Positions 7,987 to 20,893 of a stretch of 64,000 nucleotides of DNA are shown one piece after another. Position 1 is the first letter of the stretch, and each line of letters begins with the position of its first letter. Where the stretch lies: NCBI GenBank assembly GCA_963707875.1, contig CAVPRU010000002.1, positions 1-64,000 on the forward strand, read 5' to 3'. The notes under the pieces are model-generated. The model made no database searches and was not told the origin of the DNA. It was given only the letters and a program-made list of their open reading frames with translations. This stretch comes from SZUA-320 sp963707875. Its GTDB lineage: Bacteria; Gemmatimonadota; Gemmatimonadetes; Gemmatimonadales; GWC2-71-9. The translations under genes were made by a program, and so were the position numbers.

Positions 7987-9774
7987 TCAGGAGCGGCATC
8001 GGGCCTGCAGTCCGACCAGGAGCACCGCGACCTCGAGACGGATCGCCTCCTGGATGAGTTCCGACAGCTGCTGGTGTCGTTGTGGGTCCCGGGGCAGGTC
8101 GAGCAGCAGGATGTTGGGGCGGAAGAAGGCGCTGCCCAACGCCTGGAGGCCGGTGATCGTCCCCTCCTTGAAGCCGGCGGAATCCACGATCGAGCTCGTG
8201 GCCATCACCCCATTCTTCTGAAACGAGGTGCACAGGCGACGGAATCGCGGCTCGAGGTCGCCCACATCCTCCCGGGTCGCGAGACCGAGGAACTTGATGC
8301 TGCCCTCCGGCTTGCACAGATCCAGCAACAGGTTGAACTCACCGCGAATCGTGGAGGGATCCTCCACCGGCACAAGGAGATTGGGCTTCCAGGCGCGGCG
8401 GGCTGACAGGTCGTGTTCGATGACCTTGGCCGCCGCCCATTCGGCAAACGCCACGAAGATGCCGCTCCGGACGGTGCCCGTCCTCGGCGTGGTGGCCTGC
8501 CACACCACCCAGAGATACAGCGCCGTCACGATCCCCACCGCGAACAGGCCGATCGTCGCGTTGATGATGAACATCGCGAACAGACAACCGGTGGCACCGA
8601 GCAGCGGAATGATCCGCGGCAGCTTGAGCGTGGGCCGGAAGCTCATGAGCCCGAGACTTGACTCGGCCAGCAGGACGACGTTCATCACCATGTAGGTGAT
8701 GAGGAAGAACATCGTGATCAGGGGCGCGATGACATTGAGATCCCGGAGCAGGAGGCCGGCGAGCACGATGATGCCTGTCACCATCATGGCCTTCCTCGGC
8801 TCCCCTTCCTGCAATTGCGCCAGCGATTCACTCCGGGAATGATCTTGTCCCCTGCCAGCGCCGCCAGAATGCGCGGCGCACCCACCAGGGAGGTCAACGC
8901 GGACGAGAACGTGGCGCCCAGCAGGCCCGCGAGCACCCCAGGTGCCCAGAGCGACCGATCGAGCATCAGCGTGTAGTTGGAGGTCAGCTCGTCGACGGTG
9001 CCTGCCTTCGAGATCCAGACCGCGAGCAGGACGTAGACGACGCAGCTGAGACCGATGGCCGACAGCGTCCCGAGCGGGATGCTCTTGCGCGGGTTCCGCA
9101 GTTCCCCTGACATGTCGGCCCCGGCCAGGATGCCGGTGGTCGCCGGGAAGAAGACCGCGAACACTGCCCAGAAGTTCGTGCCACTGAAGTTGCTCTCCGG
9201 CGAGCCGGGAAAGCCGCCCCACAGCGTGGGCTCGATGGCAGATCGCCAGACCGCCAGGTTGCCGAAGATCAGGACCAGCGACACCGCGATCACCACCATC
9301 ACCACGTACTGGATCTTGAAGGCGAGGCCAGCGCTCACGTAGCCGACCCCGAACACCACGGTAAAGGTCACGAGGTCGACCAGGATGGCCGAGTGGGTGG
9401 GGAAGATCCAGAGCCAACCCTCGCGAAAGCCGAAGATGTACATCGCGACGGCGAGCGCCTGCGAGATGTACAGCGGCACCCCGACACTGCCGCCCACCTC
9501 GAACCCCAGGGACCGCGAGATGATTGCGTCAGGGACCGCCGGCGCCGAGCCGGGTGTTGGTGGCGATGGACGACAACGACAAGCCGGTCGCCGTCGTGAT
9601 GCCGCTGGCGAGCAGCACGATGCCGATGCCGCCGATCAGACCCGCGTTCCCGACCGTCCAGCCGAGCCGCAGGTACATGATCACGCCGAGGATCGTCAGC
9701 AACGTCGGCGTGAAGACACCGGCGAACGTGCCGAACAGGCGCGGCGGCTCGGGGGCGGGCGCAGGGACGGTCAT
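7987..9774 (-). pseudogene. APC-superfamily permease, cation-chloride cotransporter (SLC12)-like, frameshifted
   Basis: Read from 9774 downwards, the N-terminus MTVPAPAPEPPRLFGTFAGV leads into TILGVIMYLRLGW, the first helix typical of SLC12-like carriers. After a frame change near 9525 the middle continues (VGGSVGVPLYISQA, NPRKSIPLGTLSAIG, RILAALAGDKIIPG). After a second change near 8800-8830 the last helices and a soluble C-terminal domain follow (DLNVIAPLITMFFLITY, LLVPVEDPSTIRGEFN). The total is about 596 residues, close to bacterial members. These transport K, Na and/or Cl across the inner membrane. Two single-base indels are the only lesions, so the gene may be functional in the organism if they are sequencing errors. 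Confidence 0.75.
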
Positions 9775-9811
9775 GACAGCACCTGGCTGGATGGACGCCT
9801 GAGCACCGAGT

Positions 9812-12800
9812 TCAGCGAATCCCTGCCGCTGGCATCGGCGCGACCGGCACCCCCTCCACCACCGGACCCTTCCGCACCCGGGGCCAGATTTCGTCGAGGG
9901 TGTCCCCCTCGTAGAGCCGCCCGTTCTTCATCACGTACCGGATGCTCTTGCTCTGCCGGATGTCCTCCAGCGGATTGCCGTCCAGGATCACGAGGTCGGC
10001 CAGCTTGCCCACCTCGATCGAGCCCAGTTCCTTGCCCAGCCCGATCGCCTCGGCGCCGTGCAGGGTCGCCGCCCGGAGCGCCGCGTGGGGTGTCATCCCG
10101 CCCGACTGGAGCGCCCACACCTCCCAGTGATAGCCCAGGCCCTGGAGCTGGCCGTGGCTGCCGATCCCGACCCGGCCACCGGCCTGGACGATCTGATTGG
10201 CCACCGCCGCCAGCGGCTTGAAGACGTGCTCCTCCTCCATGAACCAGCCCCCGGGCCCGGGCCCGGTGCCCTGCCCCCGTCGCGGGTCTTCCCGGCCAGT
10301 TCCTCGTACGGCGTGAACCGGCGCAGCTTGGCGTCGTCGTACGGCCGCTCCGTCGCGTAGAACCAGTTCTCGGCCCACGGTCCGCCGTAGGCCACGAGCA
10401 GGGTGGGCGTGTAGGTGATCCCCGACTGGGCAAACGCCTGCATCACGTCCTGGTAGAGCGGGAAGATCGGCAGCGAGTGCTCGTGGCCCGGATAGCCGTC
10501 CAGCATCATCGTCAGGTCGAGCTTGTGGTCGAGGACCCTTCGGTGGTCGGCATCAGGCCGAGCTCCCGGGCGGCCATGATCACCCACTGCCGCACCTGTC
10601 GCCCGCCCTTCATGTACATCTTGATCGTCTTCGTGTCGTAGTAGTCGCGGTAGCGGGTCAGCACCTGCCGAGCGTGGTCGAGATCGCGCAACTGCTCGAG
10701 CCAGTCGCCCACGCCCGGTCGAGGTGGAGTAGATCCGCGGGCCCAGCGCCGCCCGGCGTCGACCAGGTCGCCGTAGGTGATGACGTCGGTCGATCCGGTC
10801 TGGGGATCCCGGGTCGTGGTCACGCCGTAGGCCAGGTTGGCCAGGTACATCCACGGCTGGGTCCAGTGGATCCCCCATCGGCCACATGTGCGCGTGCGTG
10901 TCCACGAAGCCCGGCACGATCGTCTTGCCGCTGACGTCGATCACCCGCGCGCCGGCCGGAACGGCCACCTGTCCGGCGGCCCGACCGCGGTGATCCGGTT
11001 GTTGGTGACCACGACATCGCCCGCCTCCATCACCTCGTCGCCCCGCATCGTGATCACCCGCGCGCCGCGCAGCACCACCGTGCCCTGCGGAAGGTCCCGG
11101 GTCGCCCGCACCACGATCCGCTCCTCGACCGGCTCGTACGGCTTCTTCTTCGTGGTGTCGGCCTTGGCGGCCGTCGAGTCGGCCGCTCGGGTGGTGTCGC
11201 GCGCGGCGGCTTGACCGAATCGTCGAACGCCTTCGCCGCGTCGAGGTCGTAGACGAAGTGGGCGTTGCCGATCGACCAGTGCACCTTCCGGCCGTCCGCA
11301 CTCCAGGCCGGGAACTCGCCACCGATCCGTCGGTCAGCCGGCGCGCCGGGAAGCGGCGTTCTCCGGCTTCGCCAGCGCGATCGTCGGGGTCTCGCCGCCC
11401 ACCAGCGGCACCGTCACCACGTAGAGATCAAAGCCGACCTGGACCAGGGCCTGGTCGCCGCGCGGTGCCATAGATCAGCTCCGCCCGACTGGGATTGGTC
11501 TGCGACAGCAGGACCGGGCCGGTGACCTTGAGGTGCTTCTTCTCGTCGGTGCCGTCCCAGCGGATCGAGACCAGTCCGCACGCCCGGAGAGCCAGATCCG
11601 GGTCGAGTCCCGGGTGAAGTGGGGGGGCCCCGATTCTCGGCCGGCGCGATGACGGTCGTGTCGCCGCCGGCCGCCGGGAACCAGACCAGATCGGCCGCCG
11701 CGCCGGGTGCCGGGGCCGGTCGCTTCCCGGTACGCGTCCGCCGGACCGCGGAGCGCGACGACCCGGGATCCGGTCGGTGACCAGGCGAGCGACTGGTAGG
11801 TCGCCGGGCTGGCGCTGATCGGCACCGGCGCTCCGCGTCCGGTCGCGGCCACCTTCAGGATGCGCCCTCCGGTGGCCTCGGACCAGGTCGCGTACGCGAT
11901 CCACCGCCGTCCGGCGACCAGGCCGGCTCCGCCTCCGTGACGTCCGCGGTGGTCGAGCCGGCGCGGCGTGCCGCCGGGCTAGTCCATCACGTAGAGCCGG
12001 TCGAGCGCGGTGAACGCGAGCCGCGGCCATCGGGCGACGGCACCGCGTCGCGGATCTGCCGGACGGTGAACTGGGCCGAGTCCTGGATCGGATAGTCGAA
12101 CGCGAGCTCGGGACCCAGGGGGACCTCCGTCTGGACCCGGAAGGGCATCTGCTGCGGAGCCGCGCCGTCCACGGGGATGCGCCAGATCTTCCCACCGTAC
12201 GACGCCACCACCTCCCTGGAGTCGGGCGTGAAGCTCATGCCGGGGAGCGCGTCGAGCGACGCCCGCGCCTCCTTGTCGTCCCGTTGCACCGGGTAGGCCA
12301 GCCACCGCTCCTCGCCCGAGCGGAGATCGCGGATCCGGAGCCCGGTCTGGGTCTCGTGCCGGGTGCCGTAGACCAGCCAGCGTCCCTCGGGCGACAGGGT
12401 CGGGCGAATCGCCGAGCCGTACCGGTCCGACCGGACACTCCGCTCGCCGGTCTCGCGATCGTAGACCGCGAGCTGATACTGCGGGAAGATCGCGTTGTAC
12501 TGCCAGTTCCCGGTCCGCTGGGCAAACCAGATGTAGCGGCCGTCCGGCCCGAACGCCGCCCCGGTGGTCATCAGGTTGGCCGGCACCTTCACCAGCTGGA
12601 CCCCGCTGCCGCCGTCCCGTGGAACATCCAGAGTTGGACCACGCCCCCGGATCCCGGTCCGGGAGGCGATGATGTACTGCCCGTCGGGGTCCATTCCGGC
12701 GACTGGTACTTGTTGTCCTTCCCCTTGGTGAGCGCGCGCGCCTCCTTGGTCGCGAGCTCCATGATCCAGAGGTTCTCCCCACCGTCCTTATCCGAGGTGA

Positions 12801-13153
12801 AGACGATCGACTTCCCGTCCGGACTGAACCGGGGCTGCCCGTCGAACGGCATCCCGCTGGTGAGCGCCGTGGCGGTGCCACCGGCGAACGGAAGGGTGTA
12901 CAGGTCGCCCAGCATGTCGAACACCAGGGTGGCGCCGTCCGGGCTCACGTCGAGTGAGATCCAGCTGCCCTCATCGGTGTCGAGCCGGATCGTGCGGGAC
13001 GGCTCCAGCGGCAGGTCCTTCTTCGGGACCTTGGACCGCCGCGGAATCAGGGCCGGGAACCTGCTGGGCGACGAGAGGGAGACGGACGGCTCCGCCGAGG
13101 ACGAGAGCAACGAGGAGGGTCCGGCAGAGGAGTGGGAGGCGCCAGCGGTCCAT
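9812..13153 (-). pseudogene. Exported propeller-amidohydrolase fusion, many frameshifts
   Basis: About 1,110 residues when frames are joined. The start MDRWRLPLLCRTLL at 13153 gives a signal peptide ending PLVAQQ. The N-terminal two thirds is a TolB/PD40 beta-propeller (repeats such as VSPDGATLVFD, FSPDGKSIVFTSDKDGG, FGPDGRYIWFA). The C-terminal third is an amidohydrolase barrel: VIDVSGKTIVPGF with DTHAHMW (metal HxH), GITYTPTLLVAYGG, GSHGQLQGLGYHWE, and the ending HGAEAIGLGKELGSIEVGK with DLVILDGNP. Such exported fusions are frequent in Gemmatimonadota and related phyla; the substrate is unknown. At least ten frame changes occur between 10.2 and 13.1 kb. The gene order within it is otherwise complete, which argues for sequence error rather than decay. 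Confidence 0.8.
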
Positions 13154-13448
13154 GACGGGATGACTCCGAAGGGGGTGAGGGAACGTAAGGTCCCCCTCTC
13201 CGCACCGGAAGCGCGCGGCCCCTCCCCCCGCCTGGCGGCCGTCCGTCGACTCCGGTTCACAATGCCTTCCAAGGTTCTTTAGGGTTTCCCGGTCAGATTG
13301 ATCCCACTTGGATGATTCCCGTGGGACTCTCTCTCGAAGGAGTGTTCATGTTTCGTCGTGGGGTGGCGGTAAAAACATGAGTGCTCGGCCCCTCTGTATC
13401 CGGGCGACTGAAAAGTGAGTAGTTTGGCGGCATCCCCCAGAGGTTCCC
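13154..13448. other. Intergenic region between the divergent amidohydrolase and spike genes
   Basis: About 295 bases without a supportable gene. It starts with a C/G-rich stretch and ends with an AT-richer part (TAAAAACATGAG near 13370 and GAAAAGTGAGTAG near 13410), where promoters for the two divergent genes would lie; no clear -35/-10 pair is visible. Confidence 0.5.
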
Positions 13449-13814
13449 ATGCATATCAGCCGGAAGGAAGACGCTCCTCGCCCTCGTCGCCATCATGGTC
13501 CCATCGATGGAGCCGCGCGGCCACCGCTCAGAGTCCCTCGGGTTCCGGCTCAAGAGCGCCCAGCCAGCCGGGCGGAGTCTCCCAGACCCCCGAGGTCGCC
13601 AATCTCCAGCGCCGGGTCGCCGCGCTGGAAGCCCAGCTCGCCGAGCCGGTGGCGTTCACGAAGGACTCCGCCGGCAACCTCGATGTGCGCAGCACTGCCG
13701 AGCGTCACGATTGAGTCGAGCATGAACTTGACGATGAAGGCCGGGTGCTCAGGCGCAGTTGCTGCGGAAGCGGCCGACCACGATCAAGGGCTCCACCGTC
13801 GCGCGTTGAACTGA
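13449..13814 (+). pseudogene. Exported coiled-coil plus VgrG-tail-like beta-helix protein, frameshifted
   Basis: Joined across frames, the product is about 120 residues: a signal peptide (MHISRK, TLLALVAIMV, ending ATAQ), a Ser/Pro/Gly linker, a short heptad helix EVANLQRRVAALEAQLAE, then VAFTKDSAGNLDVRS, VTIESSMNLTMKAG and TTIKGSTVA before the stop. The short repeats with DSAGNLDV, TIESS, NLTMKAG and TIKGS follow the pattern of the triangular beta-helix that ends VgrG/gp5 spikes. Unlike VgrG it has no gp27 or OB domain and carries a Sec signal. The next gene encodes a PAAR-like tip protein, the usual partner. About four frame changes are needed (near 13467, 13525, 13700 and 13750). Confidence 0.6.
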
Positions 13815-13822
13815 GGTCCACC

Positions 13823-14191
13823 GTGCGATCTTCGTGACTTCGGGCGCGACGCTGGCCTGCGCTCTGGGCGCGGCAGCCCGGCCTGTTCCAGGTACCAGCA
13901 GTGGGGGATCACCGCGGGAGGCGTTCCGGTGGGCCACTTTCCAGCCCACGCGGCGATGGTGAACATCCGGCCCTTTGGGGTTGTCCACCTCCCCCACCAA
14001 TCCTGGAGAAGGCCGACCAGGCCGCCACCACCGTGCGTGCCGGCCATCGTGACGCCCTGGATGCCGGGCTCACCCAGCGTGAGGACGGGCGACGTTTCCG
14101 GTCTTGAACAATACCGGTCGATGCCAATGCCGATGGGGAGGATAGTTTCTCGGATCCTGGCTCCCGGACAGCGAACCACGACGGTCGCTGA
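13823..14191 (+). pseudogene. DUF4280 PAAR-like tip protein, frameshifted
   Basis: Joined frames give the order expected for DUF4280: IFVTSGATLACALGAA, then GITAGGVPVGHFPAHAAMVNI, here split as TAGGVPVG and HAAMVNIRPFG, then CVPAIVTPWMPGSPSV, then VLNNTGRCQCRWGG and a DPG-containing end. DUF4280 proteins fold like PAAR and cap the spike of type VI secretion or extracellular contractile injection systems, or occur alone beside such genes. A GTG at 13823 preceded by GAGG is the likely start, nine bases after the spike gene stop, so the two are probably one operon. At least four one-base indels interrupt the frame. No sheath, tube or baseplate gene is in the window. Confidence 0.65.
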
Positions 14192-14259
14192 CCCAGCGCT
14201 GGGTCTCCGTTTGACGCCGCAACGCCACGAGGGCCGGCGGCTTAATTCCTATCACATTG

Positions 14260-14635
14260 TCGACGAGCCGGCGCCCTGCTCGCGATCAAAGACCTTCTCC
14301 ACGCCCTGGTCTGCGGCATTCTTCATCGGCTCGATCGCCGCCGTGCCGATCAGCGCCCGGCCGAGCGCTTCGATTGGACTCTGGAGTTCCCGAGCTCGAT
14401 CTTGGTGGAGGTCGTCGTCCTCGCGTTCAACCGGATGCAGTGCCCCCTGACCGCGATGGCGGCACGCTACACCCTGGACCGACGCCCCAACTTCGACGTG
14501 TACCTGCTGGAATCGTTCAGCCAGGATGCCGACAAGGAGATCTTCGGCCCGCTGTTTGGGTTGGGCCTCCTCTATGCCTTGGCGCAGTGGATGGCTGGCT
14601 CGGTCGTTCTCAACATGCCGCTCGGGAGGAATGAC
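14260..14635 (+). pseudogene. Small membrane protein with CPLTxxAARYTxDRRPNFD motif, frameshifted
   Basis: Joined frames read LLHALVCGI, FFIGSIAAVPISA, then ERFDWTLEFPSSILVEVVVLAF, NRMQCPLTAMAARYTLDRR, PNFDVYL, and IFGPLFGLGLLYALAQWM. This is the layout of an uncharacterised family of about 120 residues with three membrane helices and the conserved CPLT-ARYT-DRR-NFD loop (I recall it as uncharacterised; a DUF2784-like topology is possible). There is one frame change near 14310 and another near 14350. A partial copy of the loop and last helix occurs at 15232-15329. Confidence 0.45.
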
Positions 14636-14827
14636 ATGCGTAACTACAACGTGTTCCCGACTACTACTTCGCCTTGATCGCCCTGGCCCAGTTGATGCGG
14701 TCCATCCTGGGATTGCCGGCCCAGGTTGGCACCCTGGACGATTCCGGTCTGGTGGTCGGTCGTGGCCTTCCTGGTCACCGGCAGCATGGCCCTTTGGGCC
14801 TTTCGCGCCTCAAGGCCCGCCGCGTAG
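14636..14827 (+). pseudogene. Short two-helix membrane protein, frameshifted
   Basis: ATG 14636 follows GGGAGGA by eight bases. The product reads MRNYNVF, then after a lost base in a CCC run DYYFALIALAQLMRSILG, then after another change IPVWWSVVAFLVTGSMALWAF and RASRPAA before TAG 14825-14827. About 62 residues with two membrane helices. No family is recognised; the strong ribosome site supports a real gene. Confidence 0.4.
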
Positions 14828-14876
14828 CACGTTCTTTGCCCTCCGGACCCGGCGTGCGCGGGCACGCCGGGCGGGG

Positions 14877-15116
14877 CTACCGGACGGCGTACAGATGCCC
14901 GTCGGTGCTCCCGAAGTAGACCACGCCGCCAACCACCACCGGCGAGGACAGCACCGAGCCGAGCGTCATCATGGTCCGCATGCCGATCATCATCCCGTCG
15001 AGAGTGCGGTCGGGATACATCGGCCCGGCGCGAAGCACGCCATCCTGCCCGGTGGGCAGAGCGAGGGTCAGCAGCCACCGCGAGCGGATTCCGAACGTCA
15101 CGTTGTCCTCCGGTAG
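14877..15116 (-). pseudogene. C-terminal fragment of a PQQ-type beta-propeller protein
   Basis: The minus-strand frame ends VLSSPVVVGGVVYFGSTDG followed by HLYAVR and a stop, a textbook last blade of a PQQ/BamB-like propeller. Upstream residues (RSRWLLTLALPTGQDGVLRA) may belong to the same gene, but no start or complete blade set precedes them within the window. Further upstream sequence (15178 onwards) instead matches the region before the kinase gene at 18286. The fragment is therefore a stranded 3' end. Confidence 0.5.
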
Positions 15117-15177
15117 GGGGCAGGGGGACTGCGGTGCCAGCCGAGTCCTCCACCCCTGACATGACGCCAGCCAGGGG

Positions 15178-15333
15178 GCGGCGGTTTCGGCGTACTTCGA
15201 GACAAGGGCTATCCTTGACACCATGCCATGCCTGACCACGATGGCGGCGCGCTACACTCCGGACCGACGCCCCAACTTCGACAGCTGGCCTTGGCGCGGT
15301 GGATGGGCCCGCTTGGCCTGGTCCTCAAAGTGT
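15178..15333 (+). repeat. Mosaic of two partial duplications (kinase leader plus membrane-protein piece)
   Basis: Bases 15178-15237 resemble 18236-18295, the leader and first codons of the kinase gene: both have GGCGGTTTCG, then GGCTATCCTTGACA and a start codon 12 bases after TATCCT. Directly after this, 15232-15282 matches 14447-14497 (about 46 of 51 bases), and 15286-15329 matches 14574-14613, with some 75 internal bases missing. The result is a promoter-like leader joined to an internally deleted piece of the small membrane protein gene. Confidence 0.6.
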
Positions 15334-15336
15334 AGA

Positions 15337-18062
<2,726 letters not shown>

Positions 18063-18250
18063 CAGCTCCGCCGGTCGGGGAATGGCACCGTGGATGCCCG
18101 GCGCCGTCAACCGTCGCTTCCCCTTGGTGGCGTAGGTCCACCGCATGCGCCGGTGGCCGTCTCCACCACGCAGACGTTGCCGGGGTGTTCGAGATGTAGG
18201 CCAGGTCGCCGCTCAGGTACTGCGCCAGCCCGCGGACGGCGGTTTCGCGT
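18063..18250 (-). pseudogene. Fragment of a PQQ-type beta-propeller protein
   Basis: Minus-strand frames joined by one base give YLSGDLAYISNTPGNVCVVE followed by TATG and, in another frame, RWTYATKGKRRLTAPGIHG. The pattern V-ETATG-RW-YAT-GK is that of a PQQ/BamB-type blade. There is no start, and downstream it runs antisense into the ATPase end, so only one or two blades remain. This is the second such fragment beside a kinase leader (see 14877-15116). Confidence 0.4.
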
Positions 18251-18267
18251 CCCCTCGTGACAATGGC

Positions 18268-18273
18268 TATCCT
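18268..18273 (+). promoter_or_regulatory. -10 box close to the start codon of the kinase gene
   Basis: TATCCT at 18268-18273 ends 12 bases before ATG 18286, so a transcript starting about seven bases after it would have a leader of about six bases or none. The same TATCCT-12-ATG arrangement occurs in the duplicated leader at 15210-15230. The TTGACA just downstream of TATCCT is too close to the ATG to be its -35 box. Confidence 0.35.
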
Positions 18274-18285
18274 TGACAGCAAGCA

Positions 18286-20893
18286 ATGGCTGACCAGAAC
18301 CCCGATACCGACCTCCTGCAGCAGCTCCAGGCCGGCCTGCCCGGCCGCTACCGCGTCGAGCGCGAGATCGGCGAAGGCGGCATGGCGGTCGTCTTTCGCG
18401 CCACCGACCTGACCCACCGGCGCCCGGTAGCGCTCAAAGTGCTCCGCCCCGAGCTGTCGGCGGTCGTCGGGGCCGAGCGGTTTCTCCGGGAGATCGAGGT
18501 CACAGCCCAGCTCCAGCATCCCCACATTCTGCCGCTCTACGATTCGGGCGCCATCGGGAACTGCTGTACTACGTCATGCCCCTCGTCGAAGGGGAGTCCC
18601 TTCGGGATCTCCTGCGGCGCGAGGGCCAGCTCCCGGTCGACGAGACCATCTCGCTCATCCAGAAGGTCGCCAGCGCGCTCGACTACGCCCATCGCAAGGG
18701 CGTCCTGCATCGGGACATCAAGCCGGAGAACATCCTGCTGCAGGATCACCAGCCCCTGCTGGCGGATTTCGGCATCGCGCTCGCCGTGAGCGCGGCGGGC
18801 GGCGATCGCCTGACGCGCACCGGTCTCTCGATCGGTACGCCGAGCTACATGAGCCCGGAGCAAACGGCGGGAGAACGGGCCCTCGACGCCCGGAGCGACA
18901 TCTACGCGCTCGGCTGCGTCGCGTACGAGGCGCTTGCGGGCGATCCGCCCTTCACCGGCCCGACCTATCAGGCCGTGGTTGCGGCCGTGATGACCGGCGA
19001 GCCGAAGCCGGTGACGGAGTTGCGCCCCAGCGTGCCGGACGCGCCAGCTCATGCGATCCACCGCGCGCTGGAGCGATTGCCCGCGGACCGGTTCGCGACC
19101 GCCGCCGAGTTCGCGGCAGCGCTGTCCACCGGTCCGGAGGCTCGCGTCTCGCGCCGGCGGCCGAAGTCGCGGACGGCCATCTGGGTGGCGCTGGGTGTCG
19201 CGGCCGGCATCGTGATCGGCGTGCTCGCCCCCCGCACGCAGAGCTCCCGTCACCATGCCCGAAAGCCGGCGCTGGAGCATCGTCCTTCCGGACAGCGCAC
19301 CGGTCGCCGTCGCCGGACCCGGCTCGGTAGCGGGCCGGCAGACGGCGATCGCCCTCTCGCCGGCCGGGGACCGCCTCGCGTACGTCGCCCCCCGCGGCAA
19401 CACCACGGTCCTGATGACCCGCCTGCTGGACAGCGACTCGGTGGTGGCGATCCCGGGAACGGATGGCGCGTATCATCCGTTCTTCTCGCCGACGGCGCCT
19501 GGATCGGGTTCTTCTCCGGCAACGTTCTGCGCAAGGTCTCCGCCACCGGTGGAAACCCGGTGACGCTCGTCGAGGTCGATCGGACGACGGGCGCCAGTTG
19601 GGCCTCCGCCGACCGGATCCTGGTGTTCGAGAACGAAGGCTTCGACCTCCGCTGGATCTCGGCCTCAGGAGCGACGGCGGACTCGACAATCCATCTCGCG
19701 ACCCAGTTCGGCAACCCGGATATCCTCGCGGGCGGCCAGTGGGCGGTGGGGCAGCTCAGCTCGGGGCAGCTGGCGTTGCTGTCGCTGCGGGACGGAAACG
19801 AGTTCGCGATTACGCGTCGCGGGGTGCTGCCGCTGGATTCCGTCGCGCCGACCGACCTGCTCTTCGGAACCAGCCCCCGGTGGGTGCAGTGGGGCATCTC
19901 GTCTACGGCGCCGGAGACGGCGTGCTCACCGCGCTGCCTTTCGACGGGTCGAGCCGCAGGGTGCTGGGCGAGCCGGTGCCGCTGATCGCCGGCGTCCGTA
20001 TGGAAGCCGGTTTCGGATACGCGGAATTCGCGACCTCGCTGGACGGGACGCTCGTTTACCTCCCAGGACGCAACCAGCTGTACGTGAACATCGCCTTCGT
20101 CTCGGCCAGCGGGCGGATCGACACCCTGCCCTTCCCGCGGGGCCCGTATACGCAGCCGCGGCTCTCGCCGGACGGCACGCAACTCGCGGCGCAAGCCAGG
20201 AATCCGGTCGGCGGCTTGGAAGTGGGTGCTCATGAACCTCGTCACCGGGGTTCGGCGGCGGGTGGAGGTGGAAGGCGGCTACCGGGCCTTCCCCGCCTCG
20301 TGGCTTCCGTCGGGACGCGAGATGATGATCGGCCTCTGGGACCCGGTGCAGTTTCTGAACTACGGTGCCCGCATCCAGTCGCTGGACACCGGCCGGTGGA
20401 CCGACATTCACCTCGCGGGCGCGTCCTACATGACGGTGTCGCCCGACGGACGGTCGTTCGTGTTCTCCGATTGGCGCACCGGAGATCTGTATCTCCGGGC
20501 CTGGGAGACGACACCACGCGAACCCGGATTCCCGCTCGTGGATTCGCCGCGAGCTTCTCGCCGGACGGCCGCTGGGTCGCGTGGGGAGGCGTCGACGGGT
20601 CGGTCGCGGTGTCGCCGGTTCCGCCGACGGGAGCGATTCACCTCGTGGCGGAGCGCGGCGAGATGCCGCTGTGGACGCCGGCGGCGACGGATTGATCTTT
20701 CGGGACGGGTCGCGCTACTACCGGGCCCCGATCTCCACGGCGGGGGGATTCAGCGCGGGCCGGCCGCGGCTGCTGGCGGAAGGTCCATTCCTCTCCACCT
20801 TCGCCTGGAACCACGACATCGCCCGCGACGGCCGGCTGCTCGTCCTGCTCACCAGCCCCGAGCAGCAGGCGCGCACCCTGGGGGTGATCAAGG
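18286..20893 (+). pseudogene. Ser/Thr protein kinase with C-terminal propeller (kinase 1), frameshifted
   Basis: PknB/Hanks-type kinase: YRVEREIGEGGMAVVFRA (glycine loop), VALKVLRPEL (lysine), HRDIKPENILL (catalytic loop), LADFGIALAV (DFG), GTPSYMSPEQTAGE, then one membrane helix WVALGVAAGIVIGVL, then an extracytoplasmic TolB/WD40 propeller (repeats such as LSPAGDRLAYVAP, LSPDGTQLAAQ, VSPDGRSFVFSDW). It probably transmits an envelope signal by phosphorylating cytosolic targets. Frame changes occur near 18560, 19250, 19500, 19890, 20225 and 20550. The kinase-like sequence ends around 20893 at ARTLGVI; from there the frame runs into the antisense of the next gene and stops only at 21084, so the natural stop codon is missing. 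Confidence 0.85.

Noticed and set aside
13154..13448. Small frames on both strands, including one with a hydrophobic start
   Set aside because: No ribosome site, no family, and composition fits intergenic DNA.
18240..18290. TTGACA 18274-18279 as a -35 box
   Set aside because: It is only seven bases before the ATG, so no -10 could follow within the leader; the TATCCT upstream is the better candidate.
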